From Neobacillus sp. PS3-34 (GTDB lineage: Bacteria; Bacillota; Bacilli; Bacillales; Cytobacillaceae): a stretch of 64,000 nt of DNA. Positions 1-9,567 of the stretch are shown here, piece by piece. Position numbers and translations under genes: made by a program. The notes under the pieces are model-generated. The model searched no databases. It was not told where the DNA came from and worked only from the letters and a program-made list of their open reading frames with translations. The stretch lies in assembly GCF_030915465.1 (NCBI RefSeq), contig NZ_CP133267.1, positions 2,324,501-2,388,500 on the forward strand, given 5' to 3'. Numbering within the stretch: position 1 is the stretch's first letter; the number at the start of each line of letters is the position of its first letter.

Positions 1-108
1 GCAATTGGTGTAATGGGATCAACAGGCGATTCTACAGGGGTCCACTTGCATTTTGAAGTCTACAAGAATGGAAGCCTGAAAAATCCACTAAGTTATATCG
101 GAAGATAA
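1..108 (+). CDS. M23 family metallopeptidase, C-terminal end only
   Basis: The reading frame is open from base 1 and closes at TAA 106-108, giving 35 residues. It contains the H-L-H-F-E-V segment near residue 15, which matches the second zinc-binding HxH motif of LytM/M23 peptidoglycan endopeptidases, and a short tail ending in P-L-S-Y-I-G-R. Such enzymes cleave peptide cross-bridges outside the cell. The start and the rest of the catalytic domain lie outside the window. A terminator follows directly, so the gene is separate from walR. Family assignment is good because HLHFEV plus the NP-L tail is typical; the substrate cannot be inferred. Confidence 0.75.
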   Translation, partial: AIGVMGSTGDSTGVHLHFEVYKNGSLKNPLSYIGR

Positions 109-121
109 ATTAATTCTAATA

Positions 122-148
122 AGCCCCTGGCAATCCGGGGGCTTTTTA
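122..148 (+). terminator. Rho-independent terminator of the M23 peptidase gene
   Basis: The inverted repeat AGCCCC/GGGGCT (122-127 with 138-143) is followed by a T-run. It separates the peptidase from the walR operon. Confidence 0.85.
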
Positions 149-181
149 TTATGACCATGTTGCTTAAAACCTTGACAATTG

Positions 182-210
182 TTGCTAAAAGGTGAATTCG
201 GACCTATAAA
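182..210 (+). promoter_or_regulatory. Possible sigma-A promoter of the walRKHIJ operon
   Basis: TTGCTA (182-187) and TATAAA (205-210) are 17 bases apart and lie 80 bases upstream of walR. A better -35 (TTGACA, 172-177) lies just upstream but has no -10 at proper spacing. This is a tentative call from spacing alone. Confidence 0.3.
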
Positions 211-290
211 ATGTTAAAGTAAAGTAGTGGACATGTGACTAGAAATTTTTTTAAAAAAAGATAGATAATTTATTGTGAAGGAGTAAGGGC

Positions 291-1001
291 ATGGAAAAAA
301 AGATTCTTGTAGTAGATGATGAAAAACCGATTGCGGATATACTCCAATTTAACTTAAAAAAAGAAGGTTACGATGTATATTGTGCCTATGATGGAAATTC
401 AGCAATCAGCATGGTGGAAGAGATTCAGCCGGACTTAATCCTTCTAGATATAATGCTTCCTCAAAGAGATGGAATGGAAGTGTGCAGGGAAGTTCGAAAA
501 AAATATGAAATGCCGATTATTATGCTTACTGCAAAGGATTCGGAAATCGATAAAGTGCTTGGCCTGGAGCTGGGTGCCGATGATTACGTGACAAAACCCT
601 TCAGCACAAGAGAATTAATTGCCAGGGTTAAGGCGAATCTTCGCCGCCATCAGCAGGCTGGTTCACAGGTAGGACAGGAAGAGGAATCGAACGAAATTGA
701 AATTGGTTCGCTTACTATCCATCCTGATGCCTATGTTGTCTCCAAACGGGGCGAAACCATTGAATTGACTCACCGTGAATTTGAATTACTGCATTATCTT
801 GCCAAGCACATTGGCCAGGTTATGACGAGAGAGCATTTGCTGCAAACTGTCTGGGGCTATGATTACTATGGCGATGTCCGAACAGTTGATGTTACAGTTA
901 GAAGATTGCGCGAAAAAATCGAAGACAGTCCAAGCCATCCTACCTGGATTGTGACCCGCAGGGGAGTCGGCTATTACCTCCGCAATCCAGAACAGGAGTA
1001 A
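291..1001 (+). CDS. walR: Response regulator WalR (YycF)
   Basis: This is an OmpR/PhoB-class response regulator of 236 residues, the usual WalR length. The receiver domain occupies about residues 1-120 with the acidic pair D-D at 9-10, phosphorylation Asp in L-L-D-I-M-L (about 53) and K in T-K-P-F (about 101). The C-terminal winged helix (about 135-232) has the [12 protein letters not shown] recognition region. WalR is the essential regulator of cell-wall hydrolases in Firmicutes; its partner kinase follows 8 bases downstream. The start has a good AAGGAG at 277-282. The frame is intact, and the family and neighbourhood are unambiguous. Confidence 0.97.
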   Translation: MEKKILVVDDEKPIADILQFNLKKEGYDVYCAYDGNSAISMVEEIQPDLILLDIMLPQRDGMEVCREVRKKYEMPIIMLTAKDSEIDKVLGLELGADDYVTKPFSTRELIARVKANLRRHQQAGSQVGQEEESNEIEIGSLTIHPDAYVVSKRGETIELTHREFELLHYLAKHIGQVMTREHLLQTVWGYDYYGDVRTVDVTVRRLREKIEDSPSHPTWIVTRRGVGYYLRNPEQE

Positions 1002-1009
1002 TGGATTGA

Positions 1010-2832
1010 ATGAGAAAAGTAGGTTTTTTTAGATCGATACATCTGAAATTTGTTATTATTTACGTTCTGCTTATTCTAATTGCCATGCAAATAATTGGTG
1101 TTTATTTTGTAAGGCAGCTCGAAGAAACATTACGAACAAATTTCCAGACCTCCATAAAGGAAAGGGTAAATTTACTTGCCTATAATGTTGTTCAGGAAAT
1201 GGAAAAGCAGCGTGATAAGGGCGATCCCCCGCTTGAGGATGATGTTAAAAAGATCCTCCGCGATTTTGCTAAAGTAGATATTTATGAGGTGCGAGTCATT
1301 GATGGGCAGACACTGAAGATCCTGGGCACGTCCGATCCGGATAAGCAGAGTTACGTGGCCAGAGGACGACCGAACTGAGGGTCAAGCGTTCGCTTGTTTT
1401 GGAGGAAGAGCAGAGCAGCATTCTAATTGATCCGCAGACTGGACGCCGGGTCTGGGTATTATCTTCACCGATTAAGTCGGCCATAAAGTGCTCGGGCCAT
1501 ATACCTTGTAGCCAAAATAGAAAATGTCTTTGAACAAATGAAAACCATCAATGGCATTTTTACGACCGGAACAGCTATTGCTTTGTCTATAACGGCTGTG
1601 CTGGGAATTTTGCTCGCCCAGACTATTACCAAGCCGATTTCTGATATGAAGAAGCAGGCTCTGGCGATGGCGAAGGGAAACTTTTCCCGGAAAGTTAAAG
1701 TATATGGGAATGATGAAATCGGAACACTGGCCATGACTTTCAATAACCTGACAAAGAAGCTCCAGGAAGCGCAGGCAACAACCGAAGGGGAGAGAAGGAA
1801 GCTGTCTTCCGTCCTTTCTTATATGACCGATGGAGTGATTGCCACCGACCGAAAAGGACGGGTTATTTTAATAAACGAGCCAGCAGCCGAAATGCTGGGC
1901 GTTTCACGTGAAACAGTCCTATCCCAGCCGATTGTGTCATTGCTGGATTTGAATGACACTCATACCTTCGAGGATTTGCTCGAAATACAGGATTCCGTGA
2001 TTCTGGATTACAGCACGAAAAATAAGCCATATATCCTTAGGGCAAACCTTTCAGTTATTCAGAAGGAAACCGGGTTTGTGAATGGTTTGATTACGGTCCT
2101 TCATGATATTACTGACCAGGAAAAAATTGAGGAGGAGAGAAGGGAATTTGTTGCTAACGTTTCCCACGAACTTCGTACTCCGCTCACGACGATGAGAAGT
2201 TATCTTGAAGCCCTCGCAGAGGGAGCATGGAAGGATGAGGAAATTGCGCCTAATTTCCTTGAAGTAACTCAAAATGAAACAGAGCGGATGATAAGGCTCG
2301 TAAATGATCTTCTTCAGCTGTCAAAGATGGACAGCAGGGATTATCACCTGACAAAGGAATGGGTCGATTTTGTAGAGTTTTTTGACAGGATTATTGACCG
2401 CTTTGAATTAACAAAGGAGCCAGGCATCACCTTTAATAGAATGCTTCCTGATACTACCATGTTCGTCGAAATTGATGAAGATAAAATTACCCAGGTGCTT
2501 TATAATATTATTTCAAACGCATTGAAATACTCTCCTGAGGGCGGGCAAATCACCTTCTCTGTAAAAGAACAGGCAGATAAGATTTATGTAAGCATCAAAG
2601 ACCAGGGAATGGGGATTCCAAAGGAAAATCTTAGCAAAATATTTGAACGCTTCTACCGGGTTGACAAGGCAAGGACCCGAAAGCTTGGCGGCACAGGCTT
2701 GGCGCTTGCCATTGCTAAGGAAATGGTTCATGCACACGGCGGTAGAATATGGCGAGCAGTCAAGAAGGAAAAGGAACGGAGATTGCCTTTACCCTTCCAT
2801 ATGAACGATCTGAAGAGGATGAATGGGAATGA
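1010..2832 (+). CDS. walK: Sensor histidine kinase WalK (YycG), four apparent frameshifts
   Basis: After correction this is a 608-residue kinase, matching WalK. Order: TM segment (about 10-30), extracellular PAS-like domain, second TM, HAMP, cytoplasmic PAS (Y-M-T-D-G-V-I-A-T-D), HisKA with phospho-His in F-V-A-N-V-S-H-E-L-R-T-P, and HATPase with N and G boxes. The frame breaks near 1357, 1483, 1497 and 2752, and each break is repaired by adding one G to a G-run before C. The G2 box reads G-T-G-L-A-L-A where G-L-G-L-A is expected, possibly the same kind of error. The stop overlaps the walH start as ATGA (2829-2832). WalK is essential in Bacillus and four independent losses are implausible, so I read these as sequence errors. 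Confidence 0.9.
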
Positions 2833-4151
2833 AATATGAAAAAATAAAATCCGCCATTTTGATTTTTTTAGTATTGTTCAGCATTATTTTGACCTGGAAT
2901 CTTTGGACATACCAGCCGAATTTCGAAACGATGCAAAACAGTAAATATGTCGCAGAAGTTTCATTAAGTGAACAAAAAGAATTGAAAAAGATTGTAAAGC
3001 CAGATCGAATTCTCTTCCATGTTAAAGGGAAACACTACGGTTCTGAAAACAGCAGCGAAATGGACAGGCTTTTAAGGGAAATGAGCCGCTGGGAGTTTAC
3101 AGATGTGAAGAACTATACGGACAAAGCCGGGAACATCAAAGGTTTTACACAGCGGAGCGGAACGATGGAAATCATTTTTCCCGGCAGAGTTCCCATCGAG
3201 ATATACCGAAATATCCTTACTTTTGAACAGAAAAGGCTTCCAGCCTTTAATTTTGACAGGATTATTATTAACATGGAGAATCCGGATAAAGCGAATGGAA
3301 CTGTCTATTTTGTCTCTTCGGAAACACAACAGGTATATAGCAGCCATGTTGCTCCTTCCTATTTTAATGACTTAAACCGGAACTTTTATAAAAATGCATT
3401 AAACTATCCAAGCTATTTTGCCTATAACGTAACGGAAAAGCGGACAATTTTTCTGCCTGAAAAGGAAACGCAAATGATGGCATATAAATATCTGCCTGTC
3501 ACTCTTAACTCAGAAAAATTTAAAGAGGCGCTTTTCAGTGATCCTAGTATTGTCAGGAAAAACATCCTGAATGATGGCGAGGAATACACCGATGGCTCGA
3601 GCAAAATGAATATAGATTATAACAATAATATGCTCCTGTATGTCAATCCAACCGAGGACAACGAATATATGGGAAATTCATATGAATTGATGAAACGAAG
3701 TATAGATTTTGTAAACGAACATGGCGGCTGGACTGATCTATATCGTTATGTTTCGATGGATGAAATGAACCAGAAAGTAACATTCAGGCTATACAGCAGT
3801 GAGGGCTATCCTGTCTTTAATGAGCGGGGGATGTCAGAAATAACAGAAGTATGGGGACGAAACGAAATAAATAAGTATGTAAGGCCCAATATTGCCCTCG
3901 AGCTCCCAATCGTTTCGGAAACAGTAATGGTTACCCGTGCTTCAGGCCATGACGTTTTATCCTTTTTACAAAAGCGAAAAAATTTCAAGCCAAGCCTGCT
4001 GGGAGATATGGTTCTAGGGTACAAGATGAAAAGAGACGAAGATGAAAGTAGGCTCATCCTCTTAGAACCGACCTGGTATTATCGTTATAATAAAACCTGG
4101 GGAGAAATTACAATGGAAGACCTGGGAGGCTTGAAGCGTGGATTGGAGTAA
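2829..4151 (+). CDS. walH: WalH (YycH), regulator of WalK activity
   Basis: This is a 440-residue protein with one N-terminal membrane segment (about residues 8-25) and a large extracytoplasmic part, as in YycH, which with YycI forms a transmembrane complex that restrains WalK. I chose ATG 2829 because it forms an ATGA overlap with walK and lies 10 bases after AGAGG (2814-2818); an ATG two codons earlier has a site only 4 bases away. The identity rests on size, topology and the invariant order walR-K-H-I-J. The frame is intact and it overlaps walI by 14 bases. Confidence 0.9.
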   Translation: MKYEKIKSAILIFLVLFSIILTWNLWTYQPNFETMQNSKYVAEVSLSEQKELKKIVKPDRILFHVKGKHYGSENSSEMDRLLREMSRWEFTDVKNYTDKAGNIKGFTQRSGTMEIIFPGRVPIEIYRNILTFEQKRLPAFNFDRIIINMENPDKANGTVYFVSSETQQVYSSHVAPSYFNDLNRNFYKNALNYPSYFAYNVTEKRTIFLPEKETQMMAYKYLPVTLNSEKFKEALFSDPSIVRKNILNDGEEYTDGSSKMNIDYNNNMLLYVNPTEDNEYMGNSYELMKRSIDFVNEHGGWTDLYRYVSMDEMNQKVTFRLYSSEGYPVFNERGMSEITEVWGRNEINKYVRPNIALELPIVSETVMVTRASGHDVLSFLQKRKNFKPSLLGDMVLGYKMKRDEDESRLILLEPTWYYRYNKTWGEITMEDLGGLKRGLE

Positions 4152-4932
4152 GATTAAGACCATCTTTATTTTAACCTTTTTAATTCTGGATATTTACCTT
4201 CTCTATCAATTTATTACTATAAGGGATACAAACAAATATGAGTTTATTACAGAAGCTTCTTTTGAGGATAACTTAAAGGCAGATGAAATTAAGTATGTCG
4301 CTCTTCCAAAAACGCCGCTAAAAGGACAGTATGTGAGTGCGAAGCCAAAAATCTTCAAAAATGAGGACGCTGAAGAGCTTAAAGGGCAGTCGATTAGTAT
4401 AAATAACGGAACAATCCTGAGTTCCGTTTTGGAAAAACCGGTTCAGCTGACCTCTAAGCTTGAGCCAGCTGAAATTTCCTCCTTTTTAAAAAATGATGTT
4501 CTTTTTGGAGATCATTATCAGTTTTGGGCAAAAGACGATAAAAAGAAGACGATTACGTATTTTCAGCAGTTTGAAAATAAGCCATTTTATCAAAATGTCA
4601 GTGGAATGATAACGTTTAATATAAATGCAAAAAATCAAATCATTTCTTACGAGCAAACTTATCTTGAAAAGATTGAAAAGATGTCCCAAAAGGAAGAAAT
4701 TCTTCCGCCATTAAAAGCAATTGAAACGCTTCATCAAAAAGGACAACTGAAGTCTAAAAGCAAGGTAACGAAGGTTGAACTAGGGTATTTCACCCTTATT
4801 CAGCTCACAGCCTCACAGGTTTTGGCACCGACATGGCATTTCGTTGTCGATGATAAAGAAGACTTTTTTGTAAATGGTTTTGAAGGACAAATCATTCAAT
4901 TTAACAACGAAGAAAAAAATGTAACGGAGTGA
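4138..4932 (+). CDS. walI: WalI (YycI), regulator of WalK activity
   Basis: This is a 264-residue protein starting at GTG with GGGAGG upstream, inside the 3' end of walH. It has one N-terminal membrane anchor (about residues 7-25, following M-D-W-S-K-I-K) and a beta-rich extracytoplasmic domain ending in a conserved W-H-F-V-V-D. In Bacillus, YycI binds YycH and the WalK membrane domain. The 14-base overlap with walH indicates translational coupling. Assigned from operon position, length and topology. Confidence 0.9.
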   Translation: MDWSKIKTIFILTFLILDIYLLYQFITIRDTNKYEFITEASFEDNLKADEIKYVALPKTPLKGQYVSAKPKIFKNEDAEELKGQSISINNGTILSSVLEKPVQLTSKLEPAEISSFLKNDVLFGDHYQFWAKDDKKKTITYFQQFENKPFYQNVSGMITFNINAKNQIISYEQTYLEKIEKMSQKEEILPPLKAIETLHQKGQLKSKSKVTKVELGYFTLIQLTASQVLAPTWHFVVDDKEDFFVNGFEGQIIQFNNEEKNVTE

Positions 4933-4937
4933 ATACT

Positions 4938-5731
4938 ATGTCTTTGCATTTTAGTGTCCTTGCCAGCGGGAGTACAGGAAATGCGGTTTATATAGAATCG
5001 GACAGCCATTCCTTTTTAGTCGATGCCGGTTTAAGCGGAAAGCAAATGGAAGGCCTTTTCAAAAAATTGGCCGCGATATGAGCAAGCTGTCAGGCATTTT
5101 TGTCACACACGAACATAGTGACCATATAAAAGGAATAGGCGTTGTGGCAAGAAAATACAAACTCCCGGTGTACGCAAATGAAAAAACATGGCAGGCAATG
5201 GATGGCCTCATTGGGGAAGTAGCTGTCGACCAGAAGTTTGTATTCAACATGGAAACGGTCAAGAGCTTCGGTTCCACAGATATAGAATCCTTCGGTGTTT
5301 CACATGATGCGGCTGAGCCGATGTTTTATGTCTTTCATAACAGCGGAAAGAAATTAGTCCTTATTACAGATACAGGCTATGTTAGCGATCGAATGAAAGG
5401 GATTATTTCAAATGCTGATTCATATGTATTCGAAAGCAATCATGATGTGCAGATGCTGCGTATGGGCCGCTATCCGTGGAATATTAAAAGAAGGATCCTG
5501 AGTGATGTCGGACATGTTTCGAATGAGGATGCTGCCCTGGCAATGAGTGAGGTTGTCGGAGACAATACGAAAAAGGTATATCTGGCTCATTTAAGCCTTG
5601 ATAATAATATGAAAGAACTGGCTAGAATGTCGGTAGCCCAGACACTTGAAAGCCGCGGTATGATTGTTGGCGAACAATTTGATCTTTATGATACGGATTC
5701 AAAAACGCCTACCAATTTAACAGCCGTTTAA
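4938..5731 (+). CDS. walJ: WalJ (YycJ), metallo-beta-lactamase-fold hydrolase, one apparent frameshift
   Basis: With one base restored near 5069 the protein has 264 residues, the YycJ length. The N-terminus [11 protein letters not shown] and the zinc-binding T-H-E-H-S-D-H (just after the break) are hallmarks of the beta-lactamase-fold exonuclease-like YycJ family, which is linked to cell-wall/DNA-replication coordination. A later H (G-V-S-H-D-A) and D (I-T-D-T-G) continue the metal site. The start ATG 4938 has GGAG upstream; from that start the frame hits TGA within 52 codons. The break lies at TTGGCC, where TTGGGCC restores K-L-G-R-D-M. It is the last gene of the wal operon before a terminator. 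Confidence 0.9.
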
Positions 5732-5750
5732 GATGAAGAAGATGTATATT

Positions 5751-5796
5751 AAAGGAATGAAAACTGCTATAAAAGGGCGGTTTTCATTCCTTTTTG
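5751..5796 (+). terminator. Terminator of the wal operon
   Basis: The stem AAAGGAATGAAAAC (5751-5764) pairs with GTTTTCATTCCTTT (5780-5793) and is followed by T's. Confidence 0.9.
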
Positions 5797-5954
5797 GGTT
5801 TTAAAGGAAAAATAAGACTAAATTATGAACAAACATGGAAGATTTTCATAAGAAATGGGCATTTTTACGAAATTTGCAAGCAAAAGAGTATAATGATTAC
5901 TATAAAGCCAGACTAAATTTATCTAATGCTATTAAGAGAGAGGGATGGTGTAAA

Positions 5955-7195
5955 ATGGGTTATTACGATCAGCATGACGAAAGCCGTTATAAAGAGCCAA
6001 AGCGGAAGAGCCGGGGATTTTTCTTTTCAAGCTTAGTAGGGGCTATTATAGGAGCCCTGTTAGTTGTCCTCGCTATCCCAACATTATCAAATTACGGCAT
6101 TCTGCCTTATAAAATTGACACTGCGGGGCAGGAAGAAGGTAATCAGACCGTTACCCAGCAAAATAATCAGTTTACCCAAAAGCAGGTTTCCTTAGATGTC
6201 GAAAACGATACGACGAAAGCTGTTGATAGAGTCGGAGAGGCTGTTGTTGGTATTACGAATATCCAGGCTTCCAACTCAAATTCAGGTTTCTGGGAGGACG
6301 GAAGCAACGAACAAGAAGCAGGCACAGGTTCGGGGGTCATTTATAAAAGGGCGGGAAATAGAGCATATGTAGTAACAAACCATCATGTTGTTGAAGGGGC
6401 TACAAGATTAGAAGTCAGCCTATCAGATGGAACGAAAATTAAGGCAAAATTACTTGGAAGTGATATGCTTACTGATTTAGCCGTACTTGAAATAGATGCC
6501 AGTAAGGTTAAAAAAGTTGCTGAATTTGGCAACTCTGATCAGTTAAAGCCAGGAGAACCAGTAATTGCTATTGGTAATCCACTACGCCAACATTCTCTGG
6601 CTCTGTAACAAAAGGAATCGTTTCCGGTTTGCAAAGAACTATTCCAGTAGATATAAACCAGGATGGGGTAGTGGATTGGCAGTCAGAGGTTATCCAAACA
6701 GATGCCGCAATTAACCCTGGGAATAGCGGAGGGGCTTTAGTAAATGTTGCGGGACAGGTTATTGGAATTAACTCCATGAAAATTGCACAGCAGGCAGTTG
6801 AGGGCATAGGCTTGTCCATTCCAATCAATTCTGCTAAGCCAATTATCGAGGACCTTGAAAAATTCGGCAATGTAAAGCGCCCATATATGGGGGTTGATTT
6901 AAAATCAGTGGCTGAGATACCTGCCTATTATCAAGAAGAAGCGTTAAAGCTGCCGAAAGACGTTAATTATGGAGTAGCACTTCGTCAGGTAGTTCCAGGT
7001 TCTCCTGCAGCCAAGGCAGGCTTAAAAGAACTCGATGTGATTGTCGAGCTTGACGGCAAAAAAGTGAATGACGTTCTTGAATTAAGGAAACATCTATATA
7101 ACGACAAAAAGATCGGCGATAAAATGAAAATTAAGTTTTACCGCGAAGGAAAAATTCAAGAAACAACACTGAAGCTGAGCGGGGAAAGTTTATAA
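5955..7195 (+). CDS. htrA: HtrA-type serine protease (YyxA/HtrC), one apparent frameshift
   Basis: The corrected product is 413 residues: short cytoplasmic N-terminus, a single TM anchor (about 24-44), a trypsin-like domain and one PDZ domain. The catalytic triad is visible as H in N-H-H-V-V-E-G, D in T-D-L-A-V-L and S in N-P-G-N-S-G-G-A. The enzyme degrades misfolded exported proteins at the membrane surface. ATG 5955 has GAGAGGG upstream and gives the classic M-G-Y-Y-D start. The frame breaks at about 6587, where CTACGCC stands in place of an expected L-G-P (GGGCC) context; one base is missing and one appears substituted. The position after walJ is the conserved one. Confidence 0.9.
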
Positions 7196-7207
7196 AGAGA
7201 ATTTATG

Positions 7208-7239
7208 AGAAGGGAGCCATGGGCACCCCTTCTTTTTTG
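7208..7239 (+). terminator. Terminator of htrA
   Basis: AGAAGGG (7208-7214) pairs with CCCTTCT (7227-7233) and is followed by six T's. Confidence 0.85.
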
Positions 7240-7339
7240 TCGAAAAATCATTTCTGTGGATAAGTTAAAGGCATGGCTTAAGCAGAATAGTGTACAATAG
7301 AAAATAATAAAAAAAGAATAAGCAGGAGATGGATAAAAA

Positions 7340-7498
7340 GTGATTTATTGCTGTAAAGAACATATTGAACTAGCATTGGATACGATTGTGGATGAGTATG
7401 AAACATTCCCGGTAATGACTAAAATAGATGTGGATAACTTATCAACAAGCTGTGAATATTGTCGAAATGTGGCTATATATATAGTAGCGAACGAATGA
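7340..7498 (+). CDS. CxxH/CxxC small protein (YyzF-like)
   Basis: This is a 52-residue protein starting at GTG with AGGAGA seven to ten bases upstream. It begins V-I-Y-C-C-K-E-H and ends near C-E-Y-C-R-N-V-A, giving the CxxH and CxxC pairs that define the small Bacillus family usually annotated as CxxH/CxxC protein and found between htrA and rlmH. The four ligands suggest zinc binding. The function is not known. It contains one DnaA box inside its coding sequence. The family match rests on motif, length and position. Confidence 0.8.
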   Translation: MIYCCKEHIELALDTIVDEYETFPVMTKIDVDNLSTSCEYCRNVAIYIVANE

Positions 7499-7559
7499 TC
7501 CCATACAAGATGTGGATAAAAAATGTGGATATGTGGATAAGATTTGTGGATATCTTGTT

Positions 7560-7587
7560 TGTAAACTGTTTGTAATCTTTTTGTAAA
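7560..7587 (+). promoter_or_regulatory. WalR-like triple direct repeat upstream of rlmH
   Basis: Three hexamers, TGTAAA (7560), TGTAAT (7571) and TGTAAA (7582), are spaced exactly 11 bases apart. The WalR consensus is two TGTWAH hexamers separated by five bases, so this gives two overlapping perfect sites. It lies between the DnaA boxes and the rlmH start. Function is inferred from the motif only. Confidence 0.45.
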
Positions 7588-7599
7588 GGGCTGTGGATT

Positions 7600-8079
7600 G
7601 TGAATATCTCGATCGTTACGGTTGGAAAGTTAAAAGAGAAATATTTGAAGATGGGGATTGAAGAGTACCTAAAAAGGCTGACTGCTTATGCTAAGGTAGA
7701 GGTCATTGAGGTAGCAGATGAAAAAGCTCCCGAGGAATTAAGCGAAATCGAAATGCAGCAGGTAAAGCAAAAAGAGGGGGAGCGAATACTATCTAAGATA
7801 GCAAGTGACGCTCATGTAATCGCACTCGCCATCAATGGAAAGATGCAATCTTCTGAGGAACTTGCGGATACACTCGATAAGCTCGCTACATATGGAAAAA
7901 GCAAAATCGCATTTGTCATAGGCGGTTCACTTGGTCTAAGCGATGAAGTTTTAAACAGGGCTAATGAGAAGCTGTCATTTTCAAAAATGACCTTCCCACA
8001 TCAATTGATGAAGCTCATTTTAGTGGAACAAATCTATAGGGCTTTTAGGATCAATCGGGGAGAACCGTACCATAAGTAA
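7600..8079 (+). CDS. rlmH: 23S rRNA (pseudouridine1915-N3) methyltransferase RlmH
   Basis: This is a 159-residue SPOUT-class methyltransferase, the full RlmH length. Visible motifs are the N-terminal [10 protein letters not shown], the SAM-knot region F-V-I-G-G-S-L-G-L, and the C-terminal [19 protein letters not shown] that is nearly invariant. It methylates pseudouridine 1915 of helix 69 in the 70S ribosome. It starts at GTG with AAAGGG upstream and has no frame errors. Its last codons form the sequence repeated at 10591 and 14590, the place where SCC elements insert in staphylococci. Confidence 0.97.
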   Translation: MNISIVTVGKLKEKYLKMGIEEYLKRLTAYAKVEVIEVADEKAPEELSEIEMQQVKQKEGERILSKIASDAHVIALAINGKMQSSEELADTLDKLATYGKSKIAFVIGGSLGLSDEVLNRANEKLSFSKMTFPHQLMKLILVEQIYRAFRINRGEPYHK

Positions 8080-8083
8080 AGGG
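8057..8083 (+). repeat. rlmH 3'-end attachment-like site 1
   Basis: The last codons of rlmH contain GGAGAACCGTACCATAA (8059-8075) followed by GTAA. The same 17 bases recur at 10591-10607, and 13 of them at 14590-14602. It resembles the staphylococcal SCC att core (GAAGC-TATCATAA-type) at the same place in the same gene. Confidence 0.65.
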
Positions 8084-8109
8084 TTTTTATTCTATACAAA
8101 AAAATAAAT

Positions 8110-8144
8110 GACACCTAGACTGCACTATGTCTAGGTGTCTTTTA
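8110..8144 (+). terminator. Terminator after rlmH
   Basis: A perfect 11-bp stem, GACACCTAGAC (8110-8120) with GTCTAGGTGTC (8129-8139), is followed by TTTTA. It may serve both strands. Confidence 0.85.
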
Positions 8145-8183
8145 TTGTGTCATGAGATGTATCCGAGGTCTAAAGAAACGGTG

Positions 8184-9447
8184 TTAGGAAATTTTTTCCT
8201 TGTAAAGAGCTTCACTCAAGTTAGTTTCATTGTTTTGGTCACTTGATTCGGATTTATAAAAATCTTGTTTATCCAAGAATACGGTGGCCAAGGTACCCCC
8301 AACTAGACCCCAGAATGGAGCTCCAATATGGAGAATAGAGATCCCAGAGATTGTGATTATAAATGAAAAGAGGGCGCCTGATTTGAATGAACCAGAGAAA
8401 CTCATTTTCAAAGAGTCAACCAGTACACTAATCATGGCGACGCCACCTAGTAATTGAATTAATGAGGCAGGAATGACATGTGGAATTTGCGAAGCTATTG
8501 GAGAGAATAGAGCTAATAGACAGGATAATACTCCTAATACAATAGCAGCGACATACCTATGTTCAAGTTTGCCTGATTCTTTATTAGCAAGTAAGCCCGT
8601 CATGGGACCTGCAATACAGGCTGGGTGGCCCCAAAAAAAGCATTTATAATGGTACCGATTCCGCTCCAATTGGTCATGGCATTGATCGGTGGACGATAGC
8701 CATGGGTCTCTAACATAGCAATCCCTTGGGCATTTTGAATGGCAATAACCGTTAAGAGTAATGGAATGACAAGTTCCCCTACAACGGAAAAACTAAATGA
8801 TGGGATGATAAAATGGGGAATGCCCATTGTTATATGGAGAGGCTGTACAGAAACGTTCGGCAAAAATTTAAGACAAAGAATTGCTGCAATGATCGCCCCT
8901 AATATAGGAGGAAACTTTTTTGAAAATCGTAAGAAAAAAGAAAGAGCAAGAAAGACAAGTAACGGGATTCCGTTGAGTAAAGGATTCTTTACAACCGAGC
9001 TGATCATTTCAGTTCCGAAAGGGAGTAAGACGCCTGACACCATCCCCATCATAACTGGCATAGGCAAAACCTTCATCAATTTTGTAACAAGGCCAGATGA
9101 TCCTAAAAGAAAAATAAGGATCCCGGTTATAATATAGGCACCAACCACTTGGTTGAAAGAATAATGGGTTAAGCTTGAGCCGACAAGAATGGCTCCAGGT
9201 ATTGAAAAGGCATAGCCAATGGGTTGCCCATAATATAAGGAGACGATGAGCGTTAGGAGTCCCCCATTCCATAAATGGCGAAAATCCATGAGCTGGTTAT
9301 GCTACCAGACAAATGACCTTTTGCAGCAGCTTGTAAAACAATTAATAATGGTCCTGCTGAACCAAAAAGCCAGGCCACAAATCCATTTGATATATTCCCA
9401 ACCGATAAAAGCTTTGGAAATTGTATGGTATTTTTTTTGAACAACAA
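8184..9447 (-). CDS. BenE-family transporter, two apparent frameshifts
   Basis: The corrected product is about 421 residues with roughly 11-12 membrane segments, typical of the benzoate/H+ symporter BenE family (compare the Y-G-Q-P-I-G-Y-A-F-S-I-P-G-A region near residue 75). Breaks lie near 9267 (a G5 run that must be G6) and near 8636 (GGGGCC that must have one more G, giving F-G-G-H-P-A). I chose TTG 9447, seven bases after AAGGAG; a GTG at 9453 is too close to the site. It is transcribed divergently from a LysR regulator 120 bases away, which probably controls it. The substrate, perhaps an aromatic acid, is inferred only from the family. Confidence 0.75.
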
Positions 9448-9567
9448 AGCCACTCTCCTTACAACTTGTGAATTACACTACATCTTAGTCTATACTTAAT
9501 TTATCAATACTTAAAATATCTGTTTTATATTTTTACTATATCTTTTAGGTATGATGGAGGTTTAATC

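Larger units (their letters stand above)
7255..7600 (+). other. DnaA-box cluster upstream of rlmH
   Basis: The DnaA-box complement TGTGGATAA occurs exactly at 7255-7263, 7429-7437, 7511-7519 and 7532-7540. One-base variants lie at 7387 (TGTGGATGA), 7524 and 7545 (TGTGGATAT), 7592 (TGTGGATTG), and 7439-7447 on the other strand (TTATCAACA). Four boxes within 7511-7553 are nearly contiguous. In B. subtilis a DnaA-box cluster at yydA (rlmH) is one of the known non-oriC clusters that titrate DnaA, so this looks like the conserved counterpart. It also overlaps the small gene at 7340. Confidence 0.8.

Noticed and set aside
1010..2832. walK as two real truncated kinases or a pseudogene
   Set aside because: Four one-base losses of the same type in an essential gene, with full conservation on both sides, fit sequence error better than decay.
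7500..7599. Main replication origin oriC
   Set aside because: DnaA boxes are present but dnaA/dnaN are not adjacent and there is no clear unwinding element; a titration cluster at rlmH is the better fit.
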